The notes: generated by a model not told the origin, from the sequence alone. A stretch of DNA of 64,000 bases from an uncultured Sphingomonadaceae bacterium (GCA_947496865.1 CANMEE010000002.1:310001-374000); one strand, 5' to 3'; positions 25,686-34,939 are shown, counted from the stretch's first letter. Numbers and translations: made by a program.

Positions 25686-26867
25686 TTAGCTTTCTACGGT
25701 GAAGCTTAGGCCCGCGCTGGCTTCGAGCCGTTTGGTCAGTTTTTTGCCCATCAATGCGCCGGGTGTCCAAATGCCACCGCCATGTTTGTTGCCATCTTGA
25801 GCGATACATAGAGCTGCTTCGCCAATCATCTTGGATGTGGAACCATAGCCTGGGTCCTTGTCACCTTTAACGCAAAGGCTCGCGGTTTCGCCATCAGCTG
25901 TTTCACCGAGGAACAAGAGATCATAATAGCCGTTTTCACGCTCTTCGGGCGTAGGGCCTTCGCCTGGCTTGGGTGCATCATCACCGCCGAGTGGATTGGC
26001 TTTGGCGATCATTTCTGCCGCCTGTTTGCCCATTTCGCCGGGGCTGGTTACAACCATCTCATCATATTTGAAATCTTCCCCATATGGAAATTCGAGCAGA
26101 AAGTTGGTGCGATGCACATTCTTGGTGTTGATTGCGGCCATGATGAAGGGCGCGACCCAACTGTCCAGTGTCTTGTCCTTTTTCGGGATCATCATATTGG
26201 GCTGGTCCGGTCCTTCGAAACCGGGGGTCAGGCCAAAGCTGCTAGCCAGAATCTTGACCAGACCGGGGTTTTTGGCAATTGCCTTCATCGTTTCTTTCAG
26301 GCTGGCCGCTGTTCCGCCTGAAAATGTGCCTTCCATAGCACGAACCCGTCCTTTGACGCGCGTGGCTGGTTTGCCAAAGCGTTTCTGCATGTCTTTCTGC
26401 AGCGCCAACACGCCCAGATCGAATGGAATGGAGTCAAAACCACAGGAAAAGCAAATCTGTGCGCCGGACTTTTCAGCCGCTTCCTGATGCTCGTCAATTT
26501 TCTCACGCATCCAGCCTGGCTCTCCGCAAAGATCGACATAGTGGGTGCCATGTTTGACACAGGCGCTAACCAATTCATTGCCATAGAGCTGATAGGGGCC
26601 GACGGTTGTCAGGATAACGGTCGCGCGGCTCGCCATCATATCAATGGAAGCGGCATCGTCGGAATCGGCAACGACTAGCGGCGTATCCTTTGGAGCACCA
26701 ATGAGGTCGCGGACTTCTTCAAGCTTGTCCATCGAACGGCCTGCCATGGCCCATTTCGGAGCGTCGCCGCCGATACCATATTGCTGCGCCATATATTCGG
26801 CGACCAGACGACCGGTATAGCCGGTTGATCCATAAATAATGACATCAAATTCGCGTGCGTCGGACAT
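25686..26867 (-). CDS. Saccharopine dehydrogenase-like oxidoreductase
   Basis: The 393 residues start with a Rossmann motif (VIIYGSTGYTGRLVAEYMA) and continue AGRSMDKLEEV, TTVGPYQLYGNELV and YVDLCGEPGWMREKI. This is the pattern of the saccharopine dehydrogenase / trans-acting enoyl reductase family. Despite the name most members are not lysine enzymes. Several reduce lipid or polyketide intermediates with NADPH. No polyketide synthase is in the window, so the substrate is open. A hydrophobic/glycine segment (MEGTFSGGTAASL) lies mid-protein. Confidence 0.85.
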   Translation of the reverse strand: MSDAREFDVIIYGSTGYTGRLVAEYMAQQYGIGGDAPKWAMAGRSMDKLEEVRDLIGAPKDTPLVVADSDDAASIDMMASRATVILTTVGPYQLYGNELVSACVKHGTHYVDLCGEPGWMREKIDEHQEAAEKSGAQICFSCGFDSIPFDLGVLALQKDMQKRFGKPATRVKGRVRAMEGTFSGGTAASLKETMKAIAKNPGLVKILASSFGLTPGFEGPDQPNMMIPKKDKTLDSWVAPFIMAAINTKNVHRTNFLLEFPYGEDFKYDEMVVTSPGEMGKQAAEMIAKANPLGGDDAPKPGEGPTPEERENGYYDLLFLGETADGETASLCVKGDKDPGYGSTSKMIGEAALCIAQDGNKHGGGIWTPGALMGKKLTKRLEASAGLSFTVES

Positions 26868-26913
26868 AAAGCCCCTCCTGATTATCGGTTGTGTTTCGAA
26901 ACGTGCTTATGAC

Positions 26914-27468
26914 TTAGAGCTTTGGCAGAGTCACGCCTCTTTGCCCCATATATTTGCCCGAGCGCTCAGCATAGCTGGTCTCGCACGGTTCATTGCCTTT
27001 CAGGAACAGAAACTGGCAAGCGCCTTCATTGGCATAGATTTTTGCAGGCAGGGGCGTGGTATTGGAAAATTCCAGCGTCACATGACCTTCCCAACCCGGC
27101 TCCAGCGGCGTTACGTTCACGATAATCCCGCAACGCGCATAGGTCGATTTGCCGAGACATATGACCAGAACGTCGCGAGGGATGCGAAAATATTCGACTG
27201 TGCGGGCAAGGGCGAAGCTGTTGGGCGGAATGATGCAACAATCGGTCTTGCGGTCGACGAGACTGCCGGCATCGAAATTCTTGGGATCAACGACGGCGCT
27301 GTTCACATTGGTGAAAATCTTAAATTCGTCAGCGACACGCGCATCGTAGCCATAAGAGGACAAACCATAGCTGATACAGCCATCGCGTTTCTGTCCTTCC
27401 ACAAAGGGTTCGATCATATTGCTATGTTTCGCCTCTTGGCGGATCCATCTGTCGGAAAGTATGCTCAT
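26914..27468 (-). CDS. dcd: dCTP deaminase
   Basis: This 184-residue trimeric enzyme converts dCTP to dUTP for thymidylate synthesis. Motifs are [27 protein letters not shown], the active-site segment [10 protein letters not shown] and [17 protein letters not shown] with the catalytic glutamate. The C-terminus [11 protein letters not shown] is the nucleotide-closing lid. The length is standard. It lies 57 bases before the stop of the GH25-like gene on the same strand. Confidence 0.95.
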   Translation of the reverse strand: MSILSDRWIRQEAKHSNMIEPFVEGQKRDGCISYGLSSYGYDARVADEFKIFTNVNSAVVDPKNFDAGSLVDRKTDCCIIPPNSFALARTVEYFRIPRDVLVICLGKSTYARCGIIVNVTPLEPGWEGHVTLEFSNTTPLPAKIYANEGACQFLFLKGNEPCETSYAERSGKYMGQRGVTLPKL

Positions 27469-27525
27469 GTCTCTCTTTACTCCGGAGGTTTGGCTTTGGA
27501 CCTTTTGCGCTTCATGCCAGCAAGC

Positions 27526-28218
27526 TCATGGTCGCACAACATTCCAGTTTACTGGGCCGTCAATACCGCTCACGCGCCGCATGTCCGATGCGCGCCACAT
27601 TACCCAAGGCTTGGTGGCATAATCGGGCGGGAAAAAATTACCCTCCAGCCAAAAGGTGCGGTTAATTCCGCTGCTGATAGCATATTCTTCTTCAAACTCT
27701 TTTGAGACAATGATGATGGCCGGTTTACCGCTATGCCCTTCAATCTGGTTGAGGAATGTGTTGAGCTCGCTCAACACCAAGGCGCGTCCCGGTCGATCCT
27801 TGCAACCATTGTCATATGCCAGTCGCACCGCCGGCGGTAGGATATTTTCTTCCCGGGGCACAGTGGTCACAAAGATAGTGGCCTGATCACTGGCCAAACG
27901 GCACAAGCTATATTGATGGGATGCGCCATAACGGATGCCGGCATCGCGGGCGCCTTTTATATTAGCTGCAAAAGCCGGATCGCGCTCTTCGGCGCCATTT
28001 GTTGCGCGAACATATGCAAAATCTACACCCGTGGCCCCGGCGACGTGCCAAATTATTTTACCATGGCTTGCATCCACCGAAATGCCCTGAACCGGGTATT
28101 GATCGCGCGGCGGGGCCCATCCCACCGCCAGATTGCGCAATATAAACGCGATGATGATCAACGCGAAGATAATCAGGCCGACACGCAGCACCGTGTTTTT
28201 TTTGCTTGGGTTGGACAC
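27526..28218 (-). CDS. GH25-like (lysozyme-type) membrane-anchored protein
   Basis: About 230 residues with an N-terminal transmembrane helix (VGLIIFALIIIAFILRNLA) and a GH25-like barrel. It has GISVDASHGKIIW with the first aspartate, FAYVRATNGAEERDPAF, GIRYGASHQYSLC and the C-terminal VMWRASDMRRVSGIDGPVNW. The usual catalytic Asp-x-Glu on the mid-barrel strand is not obvious (it reads VLSELNTF), so activity on peptidoglycan is uncertain. The GTG at 28218 follows AGGGAA. An ATG at 28236 is the alternative. Confidence 0.75.
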   Translation of the reverse strand: MSNPSKKNTVLRVGLIIFALIIIAFILRNLAVGWAPPRDQYPVQGISVDASHGKIIWHVAGATGVDFAYVRATNGAEERDPAFAANIKGARDAGIRYGASHQYSLCRLASDQATIFVTTVPREENILPPAVRLAYDNGCKDRPGRALVLSELNTFLNQIEGHSGKPAIIIVSKEFEEEYAISSGINRTFWLEGNFFPPDYATKPWVMWRASDMRRVSGIDGPVNWNVVRP

Positions 28219-28283
28219 TCTATTTCCCTGACGCACTAATCTACTGGACGATTGGTTAACTGCACCAACGAGCAGAGAATCGC

Positions 28284-28766
28284 TTAATTCTTGATATGCA
28301 ATACACAGATCAAAGTGAAGAGGCGACGCGCGGTTTTGAAATCGACTTCGATTTTTCCTTCCAGTCGTTCGGTCAGCAATTCCGCGCCATGGTCATGAAC
28401 CCCGCGCCTTGCCATATCGATGGTCTCAATTTCTTGTGCGGTCGCTTTGCGAATGGCCTGGTAATAGCTATCACAAATAGCGAAATAGTCTCGGATCGGA
28501 CGCCGAAAACGCCCGAGTGCCAGAATCAAAGTTTCTAGAGGTTCGCTATTTTCACGCGAAATGGAAATCACCAATCGGCCTTCTTGCACGCTAAGGTGCA
28601 GGTTATAAGGACCAGCATAGCCATCTTCATGCTCTCGCAATGGCTTAAAATGATTTTCTTCGATCAGGTCGAATATGGCGATACGCCGTTCCTGTTCGAT
28701 ATCGGCATTGCGCCACAAGATGGTCGCTTCGTCGAGTTCAACATTTATGATGCGTGGATCGGACAT
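28284..28766 (-). CDS. UPF0262 family protein
   Basis: The 160 residues have the UPF0262 pattern: an N-terminal [29 protein letters not shown], then [19 protein letters not shown], ending [14 protein letters not shown] and a C-terminal helix. I know this family only from alphaproteobacteria, and no function is established. The gene is divergent from dnaB, with about 150 bases between. Confidence 0.88.
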   Translation of the reverse strand: MSDPRIINVELDEATILWRNADIEQERRIAIFDLIEENHFKPLREHEDGYAGPYNLHLSVQEGRLVISISRENSEPLETLILALGRFRRPIRDYFAICDSYYQAIRKATAQEIETIDMARRGVHDHGAELLTERLEGKIEVDFKTARRLFTLICVLHIKN

Positions 28767-28920
28767 TCAGGCTCTGTTGCCGCAGCGCCGAGGCTAGGAC
28801 AAGTTTTTTTGCAATGCAGCACAAAAACAAAAGCATTTATCCACAAGACTGTCCCCACCTGATTTGGATATTTGCCGGAACATACTTGCTCTGAATCGCC
28901 TGAGCGTCAATGATAAGGGC

Positions 28921-30420
28921 ATGGCCGAATTAGTTCGTTTTGATGCAGTAGAAGAAGAAACCCAACGCCTGCCGCGCAATGTCGAGGCAGAGGCGACGTT
29001 TCTCGGCGCCTTGTTGATTGACAACCGCGTGGCCGAAGATGTGCAGATCAAGCTGCGCCCTGAACATTTTTACGAACCGCTCCATGGCCGTATTTATGAG
29101 CAAGCCTTGAAACTGCTTGATCGGAATATGGTCGTGACACCGGTTACGTTGAAACCCTATTTTGAAGCCGATGAAGCCATGAAAGTGCTCGGCGGGCCCT
29201 CTTATCTGGCGAAACTGACTGGTGACGGTGCCGGGCTGATTGGTGCCCGTGATTTTGCCGACCAGATTTACGATCTGGCGCTGCTGCGCGAACTGGTCAG
29301 CGTTGGCCGAACATTGGTTGATAGCGCGCTCGATACCAGCGAAACGGTTGATCCCAAAACACAGATTGAGGACGCGGAATCGGCGCTCTACCGGGTTTCA
29401 GAGGGCGAAGCGCAGGAGGGTGGCGTTAAATCCTTCCTCGCAGCCTCTACTGAAGCCCTGACCAATGTCGAGCGCGCGTTCAACAGCGGTGGCAAGGTGT
29501 CCGGTATCACGACCGGTCTGACTGACCTCAATGCAAAAATGGGTGGCTTGCACAAAAGCGATCTGCTGATCTTGGCGGGACGTCCGGGTATGGGTAAAAC
29601 CTCGCTTGCAACCAATATCGCATTCAACGCAGCCAACCGGTACCGCCGCGACATGCAGGACGGGATTGAGTCGATTGATTCACTCGGCGCCAAGACCGTG
29701 TTTTTCAGTCTCGAGATGTCCGCGGATCAGCTGGCCACGAGAATTTTGTCCGAGCAGGCAGAGATTAGTTCAGAGAAACTGCGCATGGGCGCGATTAGCA
29801 GGGATGAGATGCACCGGCTGGCCTTGGCGTCGCGAGAGCTCCAGGACTTGCCGCTTTTCATTGACGATACGCCAGCACTGACTATTGCGGCGCTGCGGAC
29901 ACGCGCCCGGCGGTTGCAGCGGCGCAGCGGCATCAACCTGATCGTCGTTGATTATCTTCAGCTCTTGCAAGGGTCTGGACGTGCCAATGACAACCGCGTC
30001 AACGAAATTTCAGAGATTAGCCGAGGTTTGAAAACGCTTGCGAAGGAGCTGAATTGCCCGGTGATCGCGCTATCGCAGCTGAGCCGGCAAGTCGAAAGCC
30101 GAGAGGATAAACGCCCGCAACTATCGGATTTGCGTGAGTCCGGTTCGATCGAGCAGGACGCCGATATCGTCATGTTCATTTTTCGCGACGAATATTACCA
30201 TCTGGCCGTAAAGCCCGATGATCCGGACGCAAATTCTACCGAAGAGCAAAAGGCCAAATATGCGGCATGGGAAACCGACCATCAAAGCAAAGTTGGAAAA
30301 GCGACCGTTATTGTCGCGAAAAACCGTCAGGGTTCTACCGGTAATATCCAGCTGAGTTTCTTGAGCGAGTTTACCAAATTTGGTGATTTGGCCTATGGCG
30401 ACGGACCAGAGGAATATTGA
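28921..30420 (+). CDS. dnaB: Replicative DNA helicase DnaB
   Basis: The 499 residues comprise the N-terminal DnaB domain (RLPRNVEAEATFLGALLIDN), a linker, and the RecA-like domain with Walker A GRPGMGKTSLA, SLEMSADQLATRILS, Walker B-type LIVVDYLQLL and LSQLSRQVESR. It unwinds DNA at the replication fork. I chose ATG at 28921 (MAELVRFDAVEEET); an in-frame TTG at 28864 would add 19 residues not typical of DnaB. It converges on the GGDEF gene. Confidence 0.96.
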   Translation: MAELVRFDAVEEETQRLPRNVEAEATFLGALLIDNRVAEDVQIKLRPEHFYEPLHGRIYEQALKLLDRNMVVTPVTLKPYFEADEAMKVLGGPSYLAKLTGDGAGLIGARDFADQIYDLALLRELVSVGRTLVDSALDTSETVDPKTQIEDAESALYRVSEGEAQEGGVKSFLAASTEALTNVERAFNSGGKVSGITTGLTDLNAKMGGLHKSDLLILAGRPGMGKTSLATNIAFNAANRYRRDMQDGIESIDSLGAKTVFFSLEMSADQLATRILSEQAEISSEKLRMGAISRDEMHRLALASRELQDLPLFIDDTPALTIAALRTRARRLQRRSGINLIVVDYLQLLQGSGRANDNRVNEISEISRGLKTLAKELNCPVIALSQLSRQVESREDKRPQLSDLRESGSIEQDADIVMFIFRDEYYHLAVKPDDPDANSTEEQKAKYAAWETDHQSKVGKATVIVAKNRQGSTGNIQLSFLSEFTKFGDLAYGDGPEEY

Positions 30421-30477
30421 TCGCAATTCACGCTGAGGGTGCAAAAGCAGATATTGTATGATCCAGGGCCACAAGGC

Positions 30478-31287
30478 CTATTGATTGATGACGCGATTGA
30501 GGGATTCGATCTGTTTCGGTACGAAAATAACGGACTGGTTTCGTCCTTGTCGTTTTGCTTGCAACAGGGCCATATCTGCATTGCGTAATAATCCCTGCAC
30601 ATTCATTCTCGTACCGTTGTTGCAGATGCCGATGCTGATGGAAAGCGGGTGGAAAGAGCCAAAATCCGCTTTAAACTGCAGCTGCTCTATATCCTTTCTG
30701 ATCCGTTCAGCGATTTGATACGCTAATTCGGGCCCGATATTATTCAAGAATACCGCGAACTCTTCGCCCCCGATGCGGGCGGCCAAATGGGTTGGACCTA
30801 CAATATCTGCTATGGTTTTTGCGATCAGGCTGAGCGCGCGGTCTCCGGTTTCATGGCCATAGGTGTCATTGACTATTTTAAAATAATCTACATCGAGAGC
30901 CAAGACTGTCTTTGGGCCTGAAACGGCGATCATTTCTTGGGCCGCTTGAAAGAAAAACCGCCGGTTCTTGAGTCCTGTCAGCATATCGGTCTCCGCCTGC
31001 CTGCGCAGTCTGTTATTGGAGAATTCGAGATCGGATTGCATCCCTTCCATCTGATTGTTGAGCTTCACCAGAAGCTGGTTCTGGAAGGAGCTGTGAACCG
31101 CCAGATGCGTTGACAATCCCATCGGAAGAAGGGCCGAGAAAGCATATGCCAAGGCAAAGCCGCGATCCGCTTCACATAGAGATTGATAGAGCAGGGCCAT
31201 CGCGGTGAACGCACCCAGAGTAAGCACTAACAACATGCGCGCCGTAAAACTGCGCGCAAAGGATCGGATCGAAAATTGCTTGGTCAT
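30478..31287 (-). CDS. Membrane diguanylate cyclase (GGDEF)
   Basis: The 269 residues have two N-terminal transmembrane helices (MLLVLTLGAFTAMALLY and an alanine/leucine-rich second), a short coiled segment, then a GGDEF domain. That domain has DMLTGLKNRRFF, VDYFKIVNDTYGHETGD and the active-site RIGGEEF. The signature is active-type (GGEEF). A clear RxxD inhibitory site before it is not visible. It should make cyclic di-GMP, and the PilZ protein at 48172 is a possible receptor elsewhere in the window. I chose ATG at 31287; the frame is open further upstream. Confidence 0.88.
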   Translation of the reverse strand: MTKQFSIRSFARSFTARMLLVLTLGAFTAMALLYQSLCEADRGFALAYAFSALLPMGLSTHLAVHSSFQNQLLVKLNNQMEGMQSDLEFSNNRLRRQAETDMLTGLKNRRFFFQAAQEMIAVSGPKTVLALDVDYFKIVNDTYGHETGDRALSLIAKTIADIVGPTHLAARIGGEEFAVFLNNIGPELAYQIAERIRKDIEQLQFKADFGSFHPLSISIGICNNGTRMNVQGLLRNADMALLQAKRQGRNQSVIFVPKQIESLNRVINQ

Positions 31288-31419
31288 GCTTCTGTTTAAC
31301 GGCAACGGTCGCATTCTATTAAGGCAATGACCGTTGCCCGTTTTGGGCGCAGAAGCGTTTGTTGGATACATACAACAGCTACATTCACGCAGCTTAACTG
31401 TCTAAGCCAAATTATGTGC

Positions 31420-32031
31420 CTAGATGCTCGCCATCCGCGCACCGGCCAACAAAAGAGCACCGCCAGCGATGCGATTGACCAGACGGACAATCCATTTTTT
31501 GACGTTGCCGCTCGTCAACCGATGACCGGCATAGGCATATAGGCTGTATGAGACCAGATCGAGCAGAATTGTCGTTCCGCCCATGATGAAAATCTGGGGC
31601 ATGATGGGTTTTGAGACATCCAGAAACTGAGGAAGAATTGCCGCAAAATAAAGTAACGCCTTTGGGTTCGCAAATTCTACAACAAAGCCTTTGCCAAATA
31701 GCGACAAAGCGGATTGTAGCTTGCCTGTTGCAAACTGAATGCCGCCGGTTTTGCTAAAAATCGCCGATAGTCCGAGATAGGCCAGATAAGCGACGCCAAC
31801 CCATTTTATCACACCAAAGACAAATGACGATGCGATCAACAGCGACGCAATACCGGTGGCTGATAATATAAAATAGACTGCATTGGCCGCTGCCACGCCA
31901 AAGACTCCAAAAGTGGCGCGCCTATGGCCGTTGCCCGCTCCCTGGGCTGCTATAGCAATGGCCGCGGGGCCTGGAGCCAAGATCACGACCGCGGTGGTAA
32001 ACATAAAAACCAGATATATTTCCAGTTCCAT
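31420..32031 (-). CDS. LysE family amino acid exporter
   Basis: The 203 residues have six hydrophobic helices and LysE/RhtB motifs: the N-terminal LAPGPAAIAIAAQG, VGVAYLAYLGLSAI and NPKALLYFAAILPQF. It exports amino acids or related small molecules across the inner membrane. An Lrp/AsnC regulator is divergently encoded 81 bases away. This layout is common for exporters controlled by the amino acid they remove. Confidence 0.92.
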   Translation of the reverse strand: MELEIYLVFMFTTAVVILAPGPAAIAIAAQGAGNGHRRATFGVFGVAAANAVYFILSATGIASLLIASSFVFGVIKWVGVAYLAYLGLSAIFSKTGGIQFATGKLQSALSLFGKGFVVEFANPKALLYFAAILPQFLDVSKPIMPQIFIMGGTTILLDLVSYSLYAYAGHRLTSGNVKKWIVRLVNRIAGGALLLAGARMASI

Positions 32032-32112
32032 AGAAAACTCCTATTGCCGAACAGTGTTTGTTGTAATATTGATTATGCCTAACATAATTCAGCATCAAGG
32101 ATATTTTGACTT

Positions 32113-32610
32113 ATGGATAAAGATACGAATGGCATTCAGAAAAAACGGTCATCGGAGTTGGTTATCGACGACACGGACCGAAAATTGTTAACCGCGCTTA
32201 CCGACGATTCATCCCAATCCTATTCCGAACTTGGCGCAAAAGTGCATCTATCGGCGCCAGCGGTTCATGAACGGGTTAAGAAGATGAAGGCCGCAGGTGT
32301 AATTACAAAAAATACAATCGGTTTGGACGGCACAAAAATAGGACGCCCGTTTCTCGCTTTCATTCATGTCAACTATACCGGCGCCAGAGCCAGAGAAAAT
32401 TTTGCCGGACTACATGAGGACGCCGATGTCGAAGAAGTCCATAGCGTGGCCGGAGACTCCTGCCTTCTGGTAAAAGCGCGGTGCAAAGATGCCAATGGTC
32501 TCGACGAACTTTTGGTCCGGATGCGGGGATTTGGCGATGTCACCAATACGCGAAGCCATGTTGTTTTGACGACCTTGTTCGAACGTGGACCGCAGGCTGG
32601 GTTGGATTAG
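32113..32610 (+). CDS. Lrp/AsnC family transcriptional regulator
   Basis: The 165 residues comprise an N-terminal helix-turn-helix (DRKLLTALTDDSSQSYSELG, then LSAPAVHERVKKMKAAGVI) and a C-terminal RAM domain (VEEVHSVAGDSCLLVKARCK). The DNA-binding part begins about residue 20, after a polar extension. It probably senses an amino acid and controls the divergent LysE exporter through their shared 81-base intergenic region. Effector and operator are not identified. Confidence 0.92.
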   Translation: MDKDTNGIQKKRSSELVIDDTDRKLLTALTDDSSQSYSELGAKVHLSAPAVHERVKKMKAAGVITKNTIGLDGTKIGRPFLAFIHVNYTGARARENFAGLHEDADVEEVHSVAGDSCLLVKARCKDANGLDELLVRMRGFGDVTNTRSHVVLTTLFERGPQAGLD

Positions 32611-32685
32611 GGCAGGGTAGAAGAAGTGAATTTTCGGCATGCATCTAACAATGTAAAACTCCGAGCTGGTTGAATTGCAACTACA

Positions 32686-32720
32686 CTAGTGTCCGCTATG
32701 GGCGCAAAAGCGGACATTAG
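32686..32720. repeat. Palindromic repeat, type B, reverse; left edge of the array
   Basis: CTAGTGTCCGCTATGGGCGC then AAAAGCGGACATTAG. The CTAG/TTAG ends extend the symmetry. This is the first copy of the small-gene array. Confidence 0.88.
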
Positions 32721-32776
32721 AGATTACTAAATATTTCTGCAGTATTCTGGCTGTCAATAGTCCTAGGAAATGCACA

Positions 32777-33211
32777 GTGAACGACATTAAGAAACTAACA
32801 GCTATCTCTATGGTGATAGTATTAGCGCTATCCAGTTGCGATAAAAATCAGGACGCGTTTGAGTTTGCAAAGTCTCATGTCTGGGGAGATAAGATCAATG
32901 GGTGCGGCTATCGATCTATAAAGTTTTTTGATCAATTTATCGATTATGAAAATTCTCCGGAAATGGTCGAAAAAGTGATCGCTATCGATCCGGAAGCAGA
33001 GGTAGTTTCAAAAGAAAGAACTAGGATATCGTTGGTTGATCTTGGAGCGGATAACTTCACTGTCGAAGAGAATGAAACCAAAGATAAAATGAAGATATAT
33101 CGAAACGGCGATAGCTTGTACCTATACGGGATATATTCCAATGGAAGCTGGAAATACCCTGAACGAGATAATTCCGTATACCCTACAGATTATATAATCT
33201 GCGAAACTTGA
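32777..33211 (+). CDS. Predicted lipoprotein, orphan
   Basis: The 144 residues start with a lipoprotein signal peptide (LTAISMVIVLALSSC, lipobox LSSC). No family is recognised. The mature part is acidic, with VWGDKINGCGYRSIKFF, a segment IDPEAEVVSKERTRI and a C-terminal YPTDYIICET. It contains two further cysteines that could pair. The start is a GTG. Base composition is AT-rich (22 G+C of 60 bases in 32881-32940). It lies alone between two palindromic repeats. Confidence 0.6.
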   Translation: MNDIKKLTAISMVIVLALSSCDKNQDAFEFAKSHVWGDKINGCGYRSIKFFDQFIDYENSPEMVEKVIAIDPEAEVVSKERTRISLVDLGADNFTVEENETKDKMKIYRNGDSLYLYGIYSNGSWKYPERDNSVYPTDYIICET

Positions 33212-33257
33212 AAATGCTAAATTTGATCGGCTCAACAATTCAATTAGCTTAAACTCT

Positions 33258-33287
33258 AATGTCCGCTTTCGGGATGTTACGGACATC
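33258..33287. repeat. Palindromic repeat, type A, forward
   Basis: AATGTCCGC, loop TTTCGGGATGTTAC, then GGACATC. The right arm is slightly degenerate. It lies 46 bases after the lipoprotein gene. Confidence 0.85.
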
Positions 33288-33356
33288 AGTTGCGGTTGCA
33301 ATGATATGCATTCACGGTACGCAGATTCAGGAACAATCAATGATGTGAGAATTTTT

Positions 33357-33581
33357 ATGGATCTCGAAGAGAGTTTTTCGGTAATATTCGCAACCGCACC
33401 CGATGAGGAAAATTTGATTGCAGAGCTATATGCCCAAGATCAATGTGTGACCGAAATTCGTGCTGATGATCTCAACGATTTTGACGTTAGGTTTGTTGAT
33501 CACAAAGGAAAGAGTTTGGGTGAGTTAAAGCTCTCTCGATTAGAGAGTATGATTGAAAGAGCAAAAGAAGGCCTGCGCTAG
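33357..33581 (+). CDS. Small orphan protein ending in a repeat
   Basis: About 74 residues beginning MDLEESFSVIFATAPDEENL and ending SRLESMIERAKEGLR, with alternating strand and helix character. No family is recognised. An ATG at 33306 would add 17 residues. The TAG stop (33579-33581) is the first part of the palindromic repeat, so the repeat supplies the stop codon. It is small, acidic and without signal peptide, so probably cytosolic. Confidence 0.5.
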   Translation: MDLEESFSVIFATAPDEENLIAELYAQDQCVTEIRADDLNDFDVRFVDHKGKSLGELKLSRLESMIERAKEGLR

Positions 33582-33645
33582 CGTCCGCTTTCGGGATATG
33601 CAGACATCGCGCTAGTGTCCGCTATGGGCGCAAAAGCGGGCACTC
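33578..33645. repeat. Composite of two palindromic repeats, type A then inverted type B
   Basis: Type A forward (33578-33609) and type B reverse (33612-33645) are separated by only a few bases. The whole unit aligns with the reverse complement of 1086-1153. Confidence 0.8.
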
Positions 33646-33654
33646 TTCCAGTAA

Positions 33655-34080
33655 CTATGAAATGGGCTCAACATCATTGACGGTTTTTGCATTTTCCCAA
33701 TCATCTTTTGTACCTAAACCGCAAGCATCTGGCCTGTTACAATCAACTGCTTTATTGACCATTTCCATGTGCTCTATCAATTTATCACAGCTCGGCGCAT
33801 CTGTGGGATCAAGCACGGTAAGCGTCATTGGCAAACCGTCTTTTGTATCTGTCAAATGGTCTAGCAATATGACTTTATCAGCTTTCTTACCATTCAACGT
33901 GATGCCAGATTTGGTAAAAGCAATTATATTCATTGGTGTAAACGGAAGGCGACCATCCTTCGGTTCGCTCCACCCCTTTAAGGTTGTGAAGCATCCTTGT
34001 CCATTTATCTCGCTGCTAGTGCAGGTAGTAAAATTGAACAATACCAAGGCCAATAACAGATTTCGAAACATGACTTTCAC
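33655..34080 (-). CDS. Predicted lipoprotein, orphan, opposite strand
   Basis: The 141 residues have a lipoprotein signal peptide (NLLLALVLFNFTTC, lipobox FTTC; the methionine at 34071 is an alternative start). The mature domain has CFTTLKGWSEPKDGRLPFTP, VILLDHLTDTKDG and several cysteines (APSCDKL, VDCNRPDACG) likely to form disulfides. No family is recognised. It is the only minus-strand gene of the array and is enclosed by repeats at 33612 and 34114. Confidence 0.6.
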   Translation of the reverse strand: MKVMFRNLLLALVLFNFTTCTSSEINGQGCFTTLKGWSEPKDGRLPFTPMNIIAFTKSGITLNGKKADKVILLDHLTDTKDGLPMTLTVLDPTDAPSCDKLIEHMEMVNKAVDCNRPDACGLGTKDDWENAKTVNDVEPIS

Positions 34081-34113
34081 ATTCCCAAAATGCAGTTAGT
34101 TCGACAAGTGATT

Positions 34114-34144
34114 TAATGTCCGCTTTCGGGATATAGCGGACATT
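34114..34144. repeat. Palindromic repeat, type A, perfect 10-bp arms
   Basis: Arms AATGTCCGCT and AGCGGACATT enclose TTCGGGATAT. It is the best type A copy. It lies between the divergent starts of the lipoprotein gene and the GFA gene. Confidence 0.92.
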
Positions 34145-34203
34145 GACATAAATGTGTTGCTCACACACTCACCTTTCTTTGAAACTTTGGGAAGGTTTGT
34201 GCG

Positions 34204-34638
34204 ATGAGTATCAAAGGTTATGAAACGAAATGCCATTGCGGCACTGTAAAAGTAGCTATCTTTAACCAACCAGAATTCATGCAAGATTGTAACTGTGGCC
34301 TGTGCAGCAAGAGTGGCGGTGTCTGGGGCTATTTTAAACCGTCAGAGGTTGAAATTGAAGGCGATACTGGAAGTTACACGCGCAGCGACTATCCGCAGCC
34401 AGCGGTTGAAATACACTTTTGCAAAAATTGTGGCTCAACAACCCACTGGATACTGACCAAAGAACATGTAGCGAGCGTTGGAAGCAATGATCAGATGGGC
34501 GTTAACATGAAATTGTTCGATAGCGACGATTTGACGGGCATTGAGTTGAGGTTTCCAGACGGTAAGAACTGGACTGGTGAAGCTGAATTTGGATTCAGAC
34601 GCCAAGCAGTGATCTTGGGAGAAGACTTTACTCTCTAA
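34204..34638 (+). CDS. GFA-family (Mss4-like) zinc protein
   Basis: The 144 residues have the zinc motifs of the glutathione-dependent formaldehyde-activating enzyme-like family: CHCGTVK, CNCGLCSKSGG and FCKNCGST. The fold is Mss4-like. Most members have unknown reactions, so no activity should be assumed. ATG at 34204 opens the domain directly. The TAA stop (34636-34638) lies at the left edge of a palindromic repeat. It is a single gene between repeats at 34114 and 34637. Confidence 0.88.
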   Translation: MSIKGYETKCHCGTVKVAIFNQPEFMQDCNCGLCSKSGGVWGYFKPSEVEIEGDTGSYTRSDYPQPAVEIHFCKNCGSTTHWILTKEHVASVGSNDQMGVNMKLFDSDDLTGIELRFPDGKNWTGEAEFGFRRQAVILGEDFTL

Positions 34639-34666
34639 TGTCCGCTTTCGGGATATTGCGGACATT
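34637..34666. repeat. Palindromic repeat, type A, perfect 9-bp arms
   Basis: AATGTCCGC and GCGGACATT are perfect complements around TTTCGGGATATT. The first As belong to the stop codon of the GFA gene. Confidence 0.92.
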
Positions 34667-34690
34667 GCCCCTTTGCACTAAATCAGAGCA

Positions 34691-34939
34691 ATGAGTGATC
34701 ACGGCAACGGAGATAGTTTAGTGTCTGTAATGAAATGGGGTTGCCTAGCGTCTGCCTTGGTGGGTGTTCCACTTTTTTGTTTTCTGTTGTTGAGAGATGC
34801 TTTGGGTGATTGTGCCCCCGATGCTATATGCGAAAAAGGTTTTATTACCCAAGTTTTCGTGCCTTCTGCATTGAGTGCCGTTGTTTCAGGCATGTTGGTT
34901 TATGGGGTGGTAGAGCTAATCCGCAAAATGCGGAGCTAG
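34691..34939 (+). CDS. Small two-helix membrane protein, orphan
   Basis: The 82 residues have two hydrophobic segments (CLASALVGVPLFCFLLL, then VFVPSALSAVVSGMLVYGVV), a polar loop with a cysteine pair (DCAPDAICEKG), and a basic C-terminus (ELIRKMRS). No family is recognised. The TAG stop is the first part of a repeat (CTAGTGTCCGC). It lies alone between two repeat copies. Confidence 0.6.
   Translation: MSDHGNGDSLVSVMKWGCLASALVGVPLFCFLLLRDALGDCAPDAICEKGFITQVFVPSALSAVVSGMLVYGVVELIRKMRS

Noticed and set aside
34096..34284. Minus-strand frame starting near a repeat and containing MSAISRKRTL
   Set aside because: The string is the translation of the palindromic repeat. The same MSAISRKRTL appears in another frame at 34435-34665. 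Both overlap real genes and are repeat artefacts.
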